A stretch of DNA of 40,570 bases, taken from assembly GCA_003249555.1 (NCBI GenBank), contig QKIQ01000125.1, positions 1 through 40,570 of the forward strand, in the 5' to 3' direction. This DNA comes from Clostridia bacterium (GTDB lineage Bacteria > Bacillota > Clostridia > Christensenellales > SZUA-584). How positions within the stretch are numbered: the first letter of the stretch is position 1; every line of letters begins with the position of its first letter. Under the pieces are notes generated by a model, which was not told the DNA's origin, searched no databases, and saw only the letters and a program-made list of their open reading frames with translations. Made by a program: the position numbers and the translations under genes. Positions 1-7,481 of this stretch are shown here, one piece after another.

Positions 1-95
1 TATGTTTGTTCTTTTTCGAATACGTCTGTGACATGGCATCCTCCGAATCCGAGAAAATTTCCCGATCTTAATTCTACTGGATGCCGTCGCAATTT

Positions 96-126
96 AAATT
101 CCACTTATTTTTCCACTGTGGAATTT
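96..126. repeat. Inverted repeat upstream of the rpsF promoter
   Basis: Seen: AAATTCCAC at 96-104 is matched by GTGGAATTT at 118-126, a 9-bp inverted repeat. Inside it, TTCCACTGTGGAA (112-124) is a shorter palindrome. It lies about 55 bp upstream of the -35 box of the rpsF promoter. It could be an operator for an unknown regulator or the hairpin of an upstream terminator. It lacks a T tract, so an operator-like role is as likely as termination. Confidence 0.4.
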
Positions 127-178
127 ACTTTGGGAATTAACCATTTTCATAATTCGCGACAAATCAGTCAAATACCTG

Positions 179-207
179 TTGTCAGCATGAATCAACGATG
201 GTATAAT
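179..207 (+). promoter_or_regulatory. Sigma-A promoter of rpsF-ssb-rpsR
   Basis: TTGTCA at 179-184 and a perfect TATAAT at 202-207 are separated by 17 bp, which is the optimal housekeeping spacing. Transcription would start near 214, giving a leader of about 120 nt before rpsF. Confidence 0.8.
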
Positions 208-333
208 CATTCGATGTAGCGTCTTTCTTGCTCTGCACATTGCTGCAGGGCCAACATCCGACACTAAATTGACAGGCAACCACTTAGAAGCAGGGTAGTT
301 TAGAGTACGGAGAGTCCAAAAGGGAGGTAGAAA
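208..333 (+). other. 5' leader of the rpsF operon
   Basis: About 120 nt lie between the predicted start of transcription and the rpsF ATG. S6:S18 complexes bind a CCG-containing hairpin in rpsF leaders of many bacteria. This leader has a short CTGCA/TGCAG hairpin near 230-250 followed by CCG near 257-259, but I cannot show that it forms the known S6:S18 fold. The ribosome binding site GGGAGG stands just before the ATG at 334. Confidence 0.3.
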
Positions 334-615
334 ATGAATAAGTACGAAAGCATGTATATTTTGAAGCCAGACTTAGACGAGGAAACGCGCAAAGCGCTGA
401 TCGAGAAATTCTCCACACTCGTCACAGAGAACGGCGGAAAAATTGAGAAAGTTGACGAATGGGGGCAAAGAAAGCTTGCCTACGAAATCAACTACATCAA
501 AGAAGGCTACTATGTGCTCATGACTTTTGAAGCACCATCAGAGTTGCCTTTAGAGCTTGAACGTAATTACAACATCAGCGACAGTGTACTTAGATATAAT
601 GTGATAAGACTGTAA
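334..615 (+). CDS. rpsF: 30S ribosomal protein S6
   Basis: A 93-residue protein of normal S6 length. It starts [17 protein letters not shown], the typical S6 first strand, and has the conserved [12 protein letters not shown] segment near residues 41-52 and the [14 protein letters not shown] segment near its C terminus. S6 binds 16S rRNA with S18 in the platform of the small subunit. GGGAGGTAGAAA just upstream gives a good ribosome binding site. It is first in the conserved rpsF-ssb-rpsR operon, 15 bp before ssb. Confidence 0.97.
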   Translation: MNKYESMYILKPDLDEETRKALIEKFSTLVTENGGKIEKVDEWGQRKLAYEINYIKEGYYVLMTFEAPSELPLELERNYNISDSVLRYNVIRL

Positions 616-630
616 AGGCAGGTTTGTATT

Positions 631-1050
631 ATGAACAGAGCCGTAATAATTGGAAATCTCACCAAAGATCCGGAACTTCGGACAACGCCGCAGGGTATAT
701 CTGTATGCAGTTTTACTGTTGCGGTCAACAGAGGTTTTGGAGACAAAAAAGACGTTGACTTTATCCCTGTCGTCACATGGCGGGCTCTTGCAGACAACTG
801 CGCCAAATTTTTGGCCAAGGGACGCAAAGCCGGTGTGTCAGGACGGATACAGGTCAGAAGCTACGATGCCAACAACGGTGAAAGACGCTATGTAACCGAA
901 ATCGTGGCAGATGATGTGGAATTCCTAACACCCAAGGGTGAGGGCGGCAGCCGTATGGCCGATGTACCCCCGCCGCCGGATGACACAGGTCTTTTCGGTG
1001 ATGAACCGGATGATTTTGAGCCTCTGGATGATGAACAGATGCCTTTTTGA
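631..1050 (+). CDS. ssb: Single-stranded DNA-binding protein
   Basis: A 139-residue SSB. The OB fold begins with MNRAVIIGNLTKDPELR and continues through CSFTVAVNR and VTWRALADNCAKFLAKG. The tail is proline- and acid-rich and ends DDEQMPF, the short acidic tip by which SSB recruits DNA repair and replication partners. It binds single-stranded DNA as a tetramer. The gene sits between rpsF and rpsR, the usual order in Bacillota, and is probably translated from the same mRNA. The ribosome binding site upstream (AGGCAGG) is weaker than those of its neighbours. Confidence 0.97.
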   Translation: MNRAVIIGNLTKDPELRTTPQGISVCSFTVAVNRGFGDKKDVDFIPVVTWRALADNCAKFLAKGRKAGVSGRIQVRSYDANNGERRYVTEIVADDVEFLTPKGEGGSRMADVPPPPDDTGLFGDEPDDFEPLDDEQMPF

Positions 1051-1072
1051 CAAAACATAAGGAGGAGTCATA

Positions 1073-1321
1073 ATGAACGACGATAGGTCGCAAAAAAGAG
1101 TGCGGCGCGGGAGACCCCGGCGCAAGATTTGTGCATTTTGTGCGGATAAATCGAAGAGCATTGATTATAAAGACACAATGAAACTCAAGCGCTTTTTAAC
1201 GGAGCGCGGCAAGATTCAGCCGAGGCGTACGTCCGGCGTTTGTGCCAAACATCAAAGAGAGCTCGCAATGGCGATTAAGCGCGCCCGTATGATGGCGCTG
1301 CTACCGTATTCGCAGGACTAA
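1073..1321 (+). CDS. rpsR: 30S ribosomal protein S18, zinc-binding type
   Basis: An 82-residue S18 with the core segment [18 protein letters not shown] and the basic stretch [16 protein letters not shown]. It carries Cys at positions of a CxxC pair (KICAFC) plus a later Cys and His (GVCAKH), so it appears to be the zinc-liganding form; many bacteria also hold a zinc-free paralogue for zinc starvation. S18 sits with S6 in the 30S platform. AAGGAGGAG precedes the ATG. It is the last gene of the operon and is followed by a strong terminator. Confidence 0.96.
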   Translation: MNDDRSQKRVRRGRPRRKICAFCADKSKSIDYKDTMKLKRFLTERGKIQPRRTSGVCAKHQRELAMAIKRARMMALLPYSQD

Positions 1322-1340
1322 AACAAAAGTTAAGCATAAG

Positions 1341-1369
1341 AGAGCGGTCGAAATACCGCTCTTTTTTTT
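1341..1369 (+). terminator. Rho-independent terminator after rpsR
   Basis: AGAGCGGT (1341-1348), loop CGAAAT, ACCGCTCT (1355-1362), then an unbroken T run to 1369. An 8-bp GC-containing stem with a full T tract makes this a convincing intrinsic terminator for the ribosomal operon. Confidence 0.93.
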
Positions 1370-1481
1370 GCACGTTTAAACCAATTATCTGCGATATATC
1401 GCATAAGAATTCACAACTGATAAAACGGTGCATACAATCAGCACCAAAGGTGATACCGAAAAGCTGCTCACGCCAATAAAA

Positions 1482-1503
1482 AAGAGCCCCATAAAAAGCT
1501 CTT
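1482..1503 (-). terminator. Terminator after csrA, end of the flagellar block
   Basis: On the minus strand AAGAGC (1503-1498) pairs with GCTCTT (1487-1482) across a 10-nt loop, and is followed by TTTTATT. It lies 15 bp beyond the csrA stop codon and marks the end of the long leftward transcription unit. The stem is short (6 bp) but the T tract is good. Confidence 0.75.
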
Positions 1504-1517
1504 AGTTTCATCCTCAT

Positions 1518-1724
1518 TTATTTTCCAAAAGATATTGTTGGCGTTTTGGAAGCCTCCCGATTAAGGTTAATCGTTTCTTCGAGCAGCTCTTTGCGGTAAA
1601 TCCGCATCTCTTTGGGGGCGTTTATGCCGATGCGAACGCGATCACCCTCTATGGCCAGAATCTCAATGACGACATCCTGGTCAAGCGTGATCGCCTCACC
1701 CTTTTTTCTCGACAGCACCAGCAT
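1518..1724 (-). CDS. csrA: Carbon storage regulator CsrA
   Basis: A 68-residue CsrA. It starts MLVLSRKKGEAITLDQDV and has RIGINAPKEMRIYRKEL, the RNA-binding strands of the dimer. CsrA binds GGA motifs in mRNA leaders; in Bacillota it represses flagellin translation and is held inactive by FliW until flagellin is exported. The ATG at 1724 follows AAAGGAGGG, and this ribosome binding site lies inside the 3' end of fliW, with a 29-bp overlap between the two genes. This suggests translational coupling. Flagellin itself is not in the window, so the target gene must be elsewhere. Confidence 0.96.
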   Translation of the reverse strand: MLVLSRKKGEAITLDQDVVIEILAIEGDRVRIGINAPKEMRIYRKELLEETINLNREASKTPTISFGK

Positions 1725-2181
1725 CTTCTTGCCCTCCTTTGTCTATTCTTTTCATAATGGCTTCATAGATGGGCAAACGAACGGGCATCGTCTTTGCGTC
1801 GACAATAATCTGCTTGCCAATACCACGCACCGCGTTTATCACAATAGGCGCAGCCAGATTCACTGTCATCTTCTCAATCTGCTCAGGAATCACCACAACA
1901 TTCATGATGAGCAAATCATTTTGGCTCTCGACATTAAGCTCATCAAGCTCATTATCTCTTATGTCTATGTAATAATCATCCAGTATCTCAAACGTGAGTA
2001 TAACAGGCAGCGCAATAAACTTGTTCTCCGTAGACTGAAGCCAGTAAATCGGCTTGGTCTGTCCCACTTCAAGTATGATGAAATAATGCAGCTCTTCAAA
2101 CCCCGGCAACCCCTGCGGGAATTCGATAAGCTTGCTGTCTTTTGTGTCAAAAGCACCAAAACGGTCGGTATCAATGAGCAC
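1696..2181 (-). CDS. fliW: Flagellar assembly factor FliW (CsrA antagonist)
   Basis: A 161-residue FliW. Family segments are IEFPQGLPGFEEL near residues 19-31, KPIYWLQSTENKFIALPVI near 48-66, and the C-terminal ANLAAPIVINA-like segment (VNLAAPIVINAVRGIGKQII). FliW binds flagellin and CsrA in alternation, coupling flagellin synthesis to export. The start is GTG at 2181, preceded by AAGGAGG at good spacing. It is cotranscribed after flgL and overlaps csrA. The C-terminal end is slightly longer than common because it reads into the csrA start region. Confidence 0.95.
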   Translation of the reverse strand: MLIDTDRFGAFDTKDSKLIEFPQGLPGFEELHYFIILEVGQTKPIYWLQSTENKFIALPVILTFEILDDYYIDIRDNELDELNVESQNDLLIMNVVVIPEQIEKMTVNLAAPIVINAVRGIGKQIIVDAKTMPVRLPIYEAIMKRIDKGGQEDAGAVEKKG

Positions 2182-2206
2182 TTCTTAGTCCTCCTTTTAT
2201 TTGCGG

Positions 2207-3142
2207 TTAATCCAAAAAATTAACCAACGACGGCTGTATGATTTGGCTGCCGATCTGCAGCGACGCTTCGTAAACAGATTGCGCCATCGAATAGTTCATG
2301 ATGGCTTCAGCCTGGTCAACATCTTCAATTTTGGATTTTCTGTCCGTATAAGTCAAGATATCGTCTTCAAAACGGGTCTGTATCAGCTCAAGCCTGTTGA
2401 CTTTTCCGCCTATCTCCGCGGCAATACCCAGCACATTATTCTGGCTGTCCTGCAGCTTTGTGATATACCCGGTGAGCTGGGCGCCAGACGCGTTGCTTTC
2501 CAGCGCATTGTATAAATCATCGAGAATAGCATACACGTTTTCGTCTCCCGTACCCAAAAGATCAACACCGGTTGTGGATACATCCATTGTAATGTTGAAC
2601 CCGACTGCATAACGGATGCTGTCCTGAGCCATGGCATCCAAAGCAGAGGAATAGGCACTGTCTGTCATGTCAAGGTCATTATATGTAATGTTCCCCGCAG
2701 CCAACGTAAGCGGAGCATTGCTCACATTGTATCCGCCGAAAATGTATTTATCATTCGATTTTGCGTTGCCGATTGTCATCACATGATCACGCAGCTGTTT
2801 GATAAGCTGAGCAGCGGCCGCTCTTTCCTCTTCGCCCATCGTATCCGAAGACTGACTCACCACTGTCTCATACGCGGTTTTAATGACCTCATTGAGTTCA
2901 AGAACGGATGATTCCGTCTCATCCAGCCAAGTGAGAGCCTTGTCCACGTTTTTCTCGTATTGTTCGGATTTATACAGCTTGACGCGAACCTGCATGCTCG
3001 ATATGACACCGATGGGATCATCAGATAATTTTGTAATCCTTTTTCCCGACGCCATCTGCTGCTGCATCTTGCCCACAGTCCCAAGATTACTGCTTATATT
3101 TCTAAGATAATTGCTGAGCAGCATATTATTTGTAACACGCAT
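2207..3142 (-). CDS. flgL: Flagellar hook-filament junction protein FlgL
   Basis: A 311-residue FlgL (HAP3), of usual length. The N terminus MRVTNNMLLSNYLRNI and ASGKRITKLSDDPIG match the flagellin-like D0/D1 coiled coil, and the C-terminal helix contains EAIMNYSMAQSVYEASLQIGSQIIQPSLVNFLD-type sequence. It forms the ring between hook-associated FlgK and the filament and is exported through the flagellar secretion system with FlgN as chaperone. An AGGAGATG site precedes the ATG. It lies between flgK and fliW in the late-gene unit. Confidence 0.95.
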   Translation of the reverse strand: MRVTNNMLLSNYLRNISSNLGTVGKMQQQMASGKRITKLSDDPIGVISSMQVRVKLYKSEQYEKNVDKALTWLDETESSVLELNEVIKTAYETVVSQSSDTMGEEERAAAAQLIKQLRDHVMTIGNAKSNDKYIFGGYNVSNAPLTLAAGNITYNDLDMTDSAYSSALDAMAQDSIRYAVGFNITMDVSTTGVDLLGTGDENVYAILDDLYNALESNASGAQLTGYITKLQDSQNNVLGIAAEIGGKVNRLELIQTRFEDDILTYTDRKSKIEDVDQAEAIMNYSMAQSVYEASLQIGSQIIQPSLVNFLD

Positions 3143-3165
3143 TTTCTCATCTCCTTTTACTTAAG

Positions 3166-4632
3166 CTATAAGCCCACTTTGCCTGTACGGTTAATCAATA
3201 CTTCCAGCGCCTCGTCCAGCGCCGTGAGCACACGCGATGCTGCGGCATATGCATGCTGATATGTCATCATCTGAACCATTTCTTCATCTAAAGATACCCC
3301 TGAAATGGATTCCTTTCGTTCAGATAAATTGTCGACTATGGCAATCTGGCTGTTGCTGAGCGTCTGCGTCTTAGCGCTCTCAATACCAAGCTCAACAACT
3401 ATACTGTTTATGTATTCTTCGAAATTGCCCACAATGGCAAGATCCTTGCGCGACGAAAGCTCCGCAAGCGCAAGTGCAATTTCGTTGTTGCCCGCCGTTA
3501 AATTATTCACAGCTACACTCGATGCGGCGATATTACGCACGCTGGCTAAAACAGCGGCTGACAGCGACAAGTTCCCTGCCGTAATATCACCATATCCACC
3601 TGCCGGTACGTCAAAGAAATCCACGCCGTGTGTTGAAACAGTCGCACCGTCCGGCTTGGTATAGCCTGTGGTATGAATGCTATTGAACTCAGTTGCAATG
3701 CTGCGTGCCAGCGTATTCAGGCTGTCCAAAAAATAAGGTATGCCGATATTATCGGATGTGTTGCCGTCGCGCAGATTCTTGTAAGCCATCAACTTGCCGT
3801 CAGTGTATTGGAAATCATTTGTCGTTCCTTCGTAGTAGATGTCATGAAAACCCGTTGTGATGTCTGCAGCCGTCTCAAGAAGTGTTGTTGTCGTATGATT
3901 AATCAGCTCAGTTCCTTCACAGGATACAACAAGCGTGCCATTCGAATTCACTTGATAATCAATATCAATTAAGCCAGACAGTTCGTCCAGCAGTACATTA
4001 CGCTTGTCCCGAAGATCGTTAGCCTGTTCTCCCGATAGCTCGTAGCCAAATATCTGCTCATTATAGGTGGAAATAGACGTAATAAGCTCGTTGATTTGGG
4101 TAACCGTTGCATTCATGTTCTCGTTATACGTATCCTGCAAGTCGGTCAGCTCATTATAATAATGATGAAACGACTCAATCATTTTTAGCGCGTTCTGCTG
4201 AACGTTTGTGCGAATTTCATCGTTCACCGGGTCTATGGATAGCTCAGTGATGCTATTGAAAAAATCGGCCATAGACTTTGATATGCCGGTGTCTGAAAGC
4301 TCATTCATCAGCGTCTCAACATAGTCAAGCTCCTCAGCGCGTTTGTTATAATTGTTCAGTGTCGCGTTTTCATTACGAAATTTTCTGTCAAGAAAATCAC
4401 TGCGAATTTGATCAATCATGGTTATCGCCACACCGCCGCCTATCGTCGACTTGCCGACATTTGATATGTGCGACGTTCCGCTGCAAGGATCGATACTGTT
4501 TTGAATAATTCGCTGACGCGTGTATCCCACCGTATTGGCATTGGAAATATTGTGACCTGTCAGGTTGATACCCTGCTGGCTCACACGTAAACCCGTTTTT
4601 GCAATTTCCAGACCATAAAACAAACTTGACAT
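3166..4632 (-). CDS. flgK: Flagellar hook-associated protein FlgK
   Basis: A 488-residue FlgK (HAP1). The N terminus has the rod/hook family pattern (GLEIAKTGLRVSQQGINLTG then HNISNANTVGYTRQR), and the C terminus has SLDEEMVQMMTYQHAYAAASRVL, the matching coiled-coil half. It forms the first junction ring on the hook end and is exported by the flagellar type III system. GAGGAAG is placed well before the ATG. Cotranscribed downstream of flgN, its likely chaperone. Confidence 0.95.
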   Translation of the reverse strand: MSSLFYGLEIAKTGLRVSQQGINLTGHNISNANTVGYTRQRIIQNSIDPCSGTSHISNVGKSTIGGGVAITMIDQIRSDFLDRKFRNENATLNNYNKRAEELDYVETLMNELSDTGISKSMADFFNSITELSIDPVNDEIRTNVQQNALKMIESFHHYYNELTDLQDTYNENMNATVTQINELITSISTYNEQIFGYELSGEQANDLRDKRNVLLDELSGLIDIDYQVNSNGTLVVSCEGTELINHTTTTLLETAADITTGFHDIYYEGTTNDFQYTDGKLMAYKNLRDGNTSDNIGIPYFLDSLNTLARSIATEFNSIHTTGYTKPDGATVSTHGVDFFDVPAGGYGDITAGNLSLSAAVLASVRNIAASSVAVNNLTAGNNEIALALAELSSRKDLAIVGNFEEYINSIVVELGIESAKTQTLSNSQIAIVDNLSERKESISGVSLDEEMVQMMTYQHAYAAASRVLTALDEALEVLINRTGKVGL

Positions 4633-4643
4633 CTATTTCTTCC

Positions 4644-5147
4644 TCATACTGATTGATCAATCAGAAAAGTAGCTTTTTCCTGATTGTCATCTATGGCACC
4701 GGCATTGGAATATGTGCCGAGTATACCCACATTCCCCGCCAACAAATTCACGCAAAAGTTTGCATATTGCAGTTGGGTCTCAATAAGACCTTTATTGGCT
4801 GTATTGCTTATCTTAAGCTGCGTTATCACATCATTAAGCTCGCTGCGGATACGTATAAACTCATCGTGCATGTCGCCGCTAACAAGTTCAATAATATCAG
4901 TAAGCCGCATGGTGCTTTTCGGTCTGTGACTTAATATCTCTGCTTTTTGTATCAATGCTTCCCGCTCGGCTTCAAGCTGCTTGATTCTTTTCATAACGGC
5001 AACTTCACGAGCCACCACGACTTCAAGATCGTCCACATTATTCTTGAACAATGCGTCTTTCTTTTCGGCAGCCAGAGCAAGCATCTGCTTATATTCCACT
5101 GTTTCCAGTTGAAGAACCGCCTTGAGCGCATTTAACACTCTGATCAC
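4644..5147 (-). CDS. flgN: FlgN-family export chaperone for FlgK/FlgL
   Basis: A 167-residue, mostly helical protein with an acidic, Leu/Glu/Lys-rich N-terminal half (residues 10-80), as in FlgN. FlgN proteins bind the C termini of FlgK and FlgL in the cytoplasm and deliver them to the export gate. Position directly before flgK and after flgM is the standard order in Bacillota and is the strongest evidence. The start is GTG at 5147. A G-rich run lies about 11 nt upstream, so the ribosome binding site is not ideal. Confidence 0.85.
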   Translation of the reverse strand: MIRVLNALKAVLQLETVEYKQMLALAAEKKDALFKNNVDDLEVVVAREVAVMKRIKQLEAEREALIQKAEILSHRPKSTMRLTDIIELVSGDMHDEFIRIRSELNDVITQLKISNTANKGLIETQLQYANFCVNLLAGNVGILGTYSNAGAIDDNQEKATFLIDQSV

Positions 5148-5171
5148 TTTACCAAAAGCCCCCCATCGGTC

Positions 5172-5444
5172 TTACTGTCCAAGTATTTTTTCGGCAACTT
5201 TATAACCCGGCACGAAATATGTGTTGTTTCTGATTTGTTCGGCCACGTTATTGATATGCGACATTTCCTCCGGCGACCGTGCTTCCATCGACTCCTGAGC
5301 TGCTTTGAGCGCTGCGGAAAATGTTTTGGCACTGTCGGTTAACTCCGTCTTGTCTGACACCGACGCAGTTTGTTCCACCTCGATTTTTGGCCGAACGACA
5401 TACTGCCTGAACAATTCGCTCGGATTAACTGAATTTACTCTCAT
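5172..5444 (-). CDS. flgM: Anti-sigma-28 factor FlgM
   Basis: About 90 residues. The C-terminal half (SAALKAAQESMEARS and INNVAEQIRNNTYFVPGYKVAEKIL) matches the sigma-28-binding helices of FlgM. FlgM holds FliA inactive until it is secreted through the finished hook-basal body. The ATG at 5444 is preferred over the GTG at 5453, because GAGGTGAG, which contains that GTG, is the likely ribosome binding site for the ATG. FlgM is transcribed here from the sigma-28 promoter at 7449-7476, so it limits its own expression. Confidence 0.9.
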   Translation of the reverse strand: MRVNSVNPSELFRQYVVRPKIEVEQTASVSDKTELTDSAKTFSAALKAAQESMEARSPEEMSHINNVAEQIRNNTYFVPGYKVAEKILGQ

Positions 5445-5465
5445 ATATCTCACCTCAAATAGAAT

Positions 5466-5897
5466 TTACCGATTACGAATATCAATATGCATCCTTCCAA
5501 GCGCGCCTTGTCGCTTTCCCTTCTGGCCGGACGGCGGCTTCACCTTCTCAATTGCTTCGCTTACCGATGCGCTGAGTTCTCTCTCCAGCTGTTTCTGGCA
5601 AGCTTCGCAAAACCGTCCTGTCGCAATTGAACATCCACAGTTTTCACACCGCAGCATTCCATTATTTTCGGAGATCGAAAGACGCCCCTCTTTCAAAAAG
5701 TAGAAAACGTCCTTTTCAGGTACGCTCGTCTCTGTTGATATCTCCATCACATTCGCATGCGGGTGGTCATAAATATAGTTTTTTACCATATCAAAGTTCT
5801 TTTCAAGCTCTTCCACACAATATGGGCAGTACGGTGACGAACTCAATGATTGAAACAAACGTGCACACTTCTTGCACTGAACAACTTTTCCTCCCAT
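5466..5897 (-). CDS. Flagellar operon zinc-finger protein, YvyF/TIGR03826 type
   Basis: A 143-residue protein with two zinc-ribbon Cys clusters: CKKC (8-11) with CPYC (24-27), and CENC with FCEAC near 95-115. Between them is a helix-turn-helix-like part containing VMEISTETSVPEKDVFYFLKEGRL. This layout is that of the YvyF family found beside flgM in Bacillota; its molecular role is not settled. It sits directly upstream of flgM with a 12-bp gap after its stop. A role in late flagellar gene control is only inferred from position. Confidence 0.85.
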   Translation of the reverse strand: MGGKVVQCKKCARLFQSLSSSPYCPYCVEELEKNFDMVKNYIYDHPHANVMEISTETSVPEKDVFYFLKEGRLSISENNGMLRCENCGCSIATGRFCEACQKQLERELSASVSEAIEKVKPPSGQKGKRQGALGRMHIDIRNR

Positions 5898-5912
5898 AAT
5901 GCACTCCCTTTT

Positions 5913-6665
5913 TTAACGAATGTTGCAAGCCTTCTCTGTCATATCATTCCAAGCAGTAACCGCACGTGAGGCAAGCGAAAATGCCCGTTGAGCGCGTATG
6001 AGACGTGTCATTTCGGACGTAATATCCACATTTGATGCTTCAAGAACACCCTGACGAACCGTGGCGTCCGACGTTGCTGCTGCTCCTGATGCGGCAGATT
6101 CAATATAACATCCTCCGCCCACAAGCTGCAAGCCGTCCTTATTGGGAAAATCCACAATATTGAATGCAGCGAAAGTCACATTGTCGGCAGACAAAACACC
6201 GTCTGCACTGACGGTCAAATCCGAAATGTTTTCCGGCAGCTTAATACGATTAAAATCGGTATCCAGCACATAATGGCCCGATGCCGTGACAAGATATGTG
6301 CCGTCTGCTTCGTTTGAAACCATAAAGTTGCCGCTGCGTGTATACTGAAGATTACCGTTGCTGTCGGATACGGTGAAAAACCCATCGCCGTCCAAATAGA
6401 AATCGAGCACATATCCCGTCATTTCCGGTACTCCCTGGTCAAAACTGCGCGGTGTTGAAGATATCAGCACACCGCTGCCCTGCTGTAGGTTTGCCGTACT
6501 TTGCGTATCAGCGGGATTGATCATCGCGGTATAAAGTGCGTCCTTAAAATCGGTACGCTGCTGTTTATATGCGATCGTCTGGCTGTTTGCAAGATTGTTT
6601 CCTATCGTATTAACGCGCTGCTGCTGCGCCTGAAGACCAAGTTTGGCCGTATATAACGTCTGCAT
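5913..6665 (-). CDS. flgG: Flagellar distal rod protein (FlgG/FlhP type)
   Basis: A 250-residue rod protein. The N terminus GLQAQQQRVNTIGNNLANSQ is the flagellar rod/hook signature, and the C terminus ASNVDITSEMTRLIRAQRAFSLASRAV is the matching FlgG-like helix. The central part has GDGFFTVSDSNGNLQYTRSGNF, shared by FlgF and FlgG. Two such genes stand in tandem, resembling flhO-flhP of Bacillus, whose products form the distal rod. Which of the two corresponds to FlgF or FlgG cannot be fixed by eye. An AAGGG site lies 8 nt before the ATG. Confidence 0.85.
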   Translation of the reverse strand: MQTLYTAKLGLQAQQQRVNTIGNNLANSQTIAYKQQRTDFKDALYTAMINPADTQSTANLQQGSGVLISSTPRSFDQGVPEMTGYVLDFYLDGDGFFTVSDSNGNLQYTRSGNFMVSNEADGTYLVTASGHYVLDTDFNRIKLPENISDLTVSADGVLSADNVTFAAFNIVDFPNKDGLQLVGGGCYIESAASGAAATSDATVRQGVLEASNVDITSEMTRLIRAQRAFSLASRAVTAWNDMTEKACNIR

Positions 6666-6668
6666 CCT

Positions 6669-7418
6669 TTATACCCTTCCTACTTCATTCACCGTTTTTT
6701 CCAGAGATTGATCCACCATGGTCAGTACACGCTGGTTAAAACTAAAAGCGCGTGTTACCTCCATCATCTTGACAAGCTCATCTGCCGTATCCACGTTAGA
6801 CGTTTCTAGAAAACCCTGCTTTACCTGTAAATCGGTTGGCGTTCTTACAGGCTGATTCGTCATAAACAAATTATTGCCGTCTTTACGAAGACCGCCCAAG
6901 TCATCAAACGCCGCAAGAGAAATTCTGTTTACCGTTTGTCCGTTTACAATCACATAACCTTGCGAATCAACCGCAAACTCCTCATTCCCCACGTGTATAT
7001 GACCGTTTTCTCCGGCCAGATAGTAGCCGTCGCTCGTGACAAGATCACCGTCAGCATTGACAAAGAAGTTGCCGTCACGCGTATACATATCTCCTTCCGG
7101 TGTTTCAACCACAAAGAAGCCCGTGCCTTCCAACGCCAAATCGGAAAGCCGCGCTGTTTCTTCAAAGCCGCTCTGGCTGAAATCTGTCACGACCTCGTCA
7201 ATATGAATGCCATCGTTCTGATATCCAATTTTGTTGGATATATTCATCACGTACGGGTCGTTAAGACGCTCTATAAGCACATCCGAAAACGAACGCGAAA
7301 TCAGTTTGTCTTTCTTATATCCCGTCGTATCGACATTGGTCAGATTATTAGTCAGAACATCCAATTTGTCTGCCTGAGTTGTCATTGCCGTGCCGGCAAT
7401 ATAGAAACTGCGAATCAT
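6669..7418 (-). CDS. flgF: Flagellar distal rod protein (FlgF/FlhO type)
   Basis: A 249-residue paralogue of the next gene. It has LDVLTNNLTNVDTTGYKKDK near residues 19-38, GTGFFVVETPEGDMYTRDGNF in the middle, and a C terminus QGFLETSNVDTADELVKMM typical of rod proteins. Exported by the flagellar type III system. It is the first gene after the sigma-28 promoter, with a leader of about 24 nt and a GAGGTGG ribosome binding site. The product may act as FlgF or FlgG; the pair is clear but the assignment within it is not. Confidence 0.85.
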   Translation of the reverse strand: MIRSFYIAGTAMTTQADKLDVLTNNLTNVDTTGYKKDKLISRSFSDVLIERLNDPYVMNISNKIGYQNDGIHIDEVVTDFSQSGFEETARLSDLALEGTGFFVVETPEGDMYTRDGNFFVNADGDLVTSDGYYLAGENGHIHVGNEEFAVDSQGYVIVNGQTVNRISLAAFDDLGGLRKDGNNLFMTNQPVRTPTDLQVKQGFLETSNVDTADELVKMMEVTRAFSFNQRVLTMVDQSLEKTVNEVGRV

Positions 7419-7448
7419 ACGGCCACCTCATAGTATTCTTCATACTAT

Positions 7449-7476
7449 CTATCGGCATAAAAGGCAGACCACTTTA
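7449..7476 (-). promoter_or_regulatory. Sigma-28 (FliA/SigD) promoter of the late flagellar unit
   Basis: On the minus strand TAAA (7476-7473) and GCCGATAG (7456-7449) are separated by 16 bp. The sigma-28 consensus is TAAA, 14-16 bp, GCCGATAT/A, so the -10 matches 7 of 8. It points at flgF, with a start near 7442, between the swrB-like gene and flgF. It would drive flgF, flgG, yvyF-like, flgM, flgN, flgK, flgL, fliW and csrA. Confidence 0.85.
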
Positions 7477-7481
7477 GTCCT

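Noticed and set aside
28..279. Two small open frames left of rpsF
   Set aside because: They cross the promoter of rpsF, lack ribosome binding sites, and overlap each other on opposite strands.
1612..2223. Long plus-strand open frame over fliW and csrA
   Set aside because: It is antisense to two clear genes, has no ribosome binding site, and its translation has no recognisable family.
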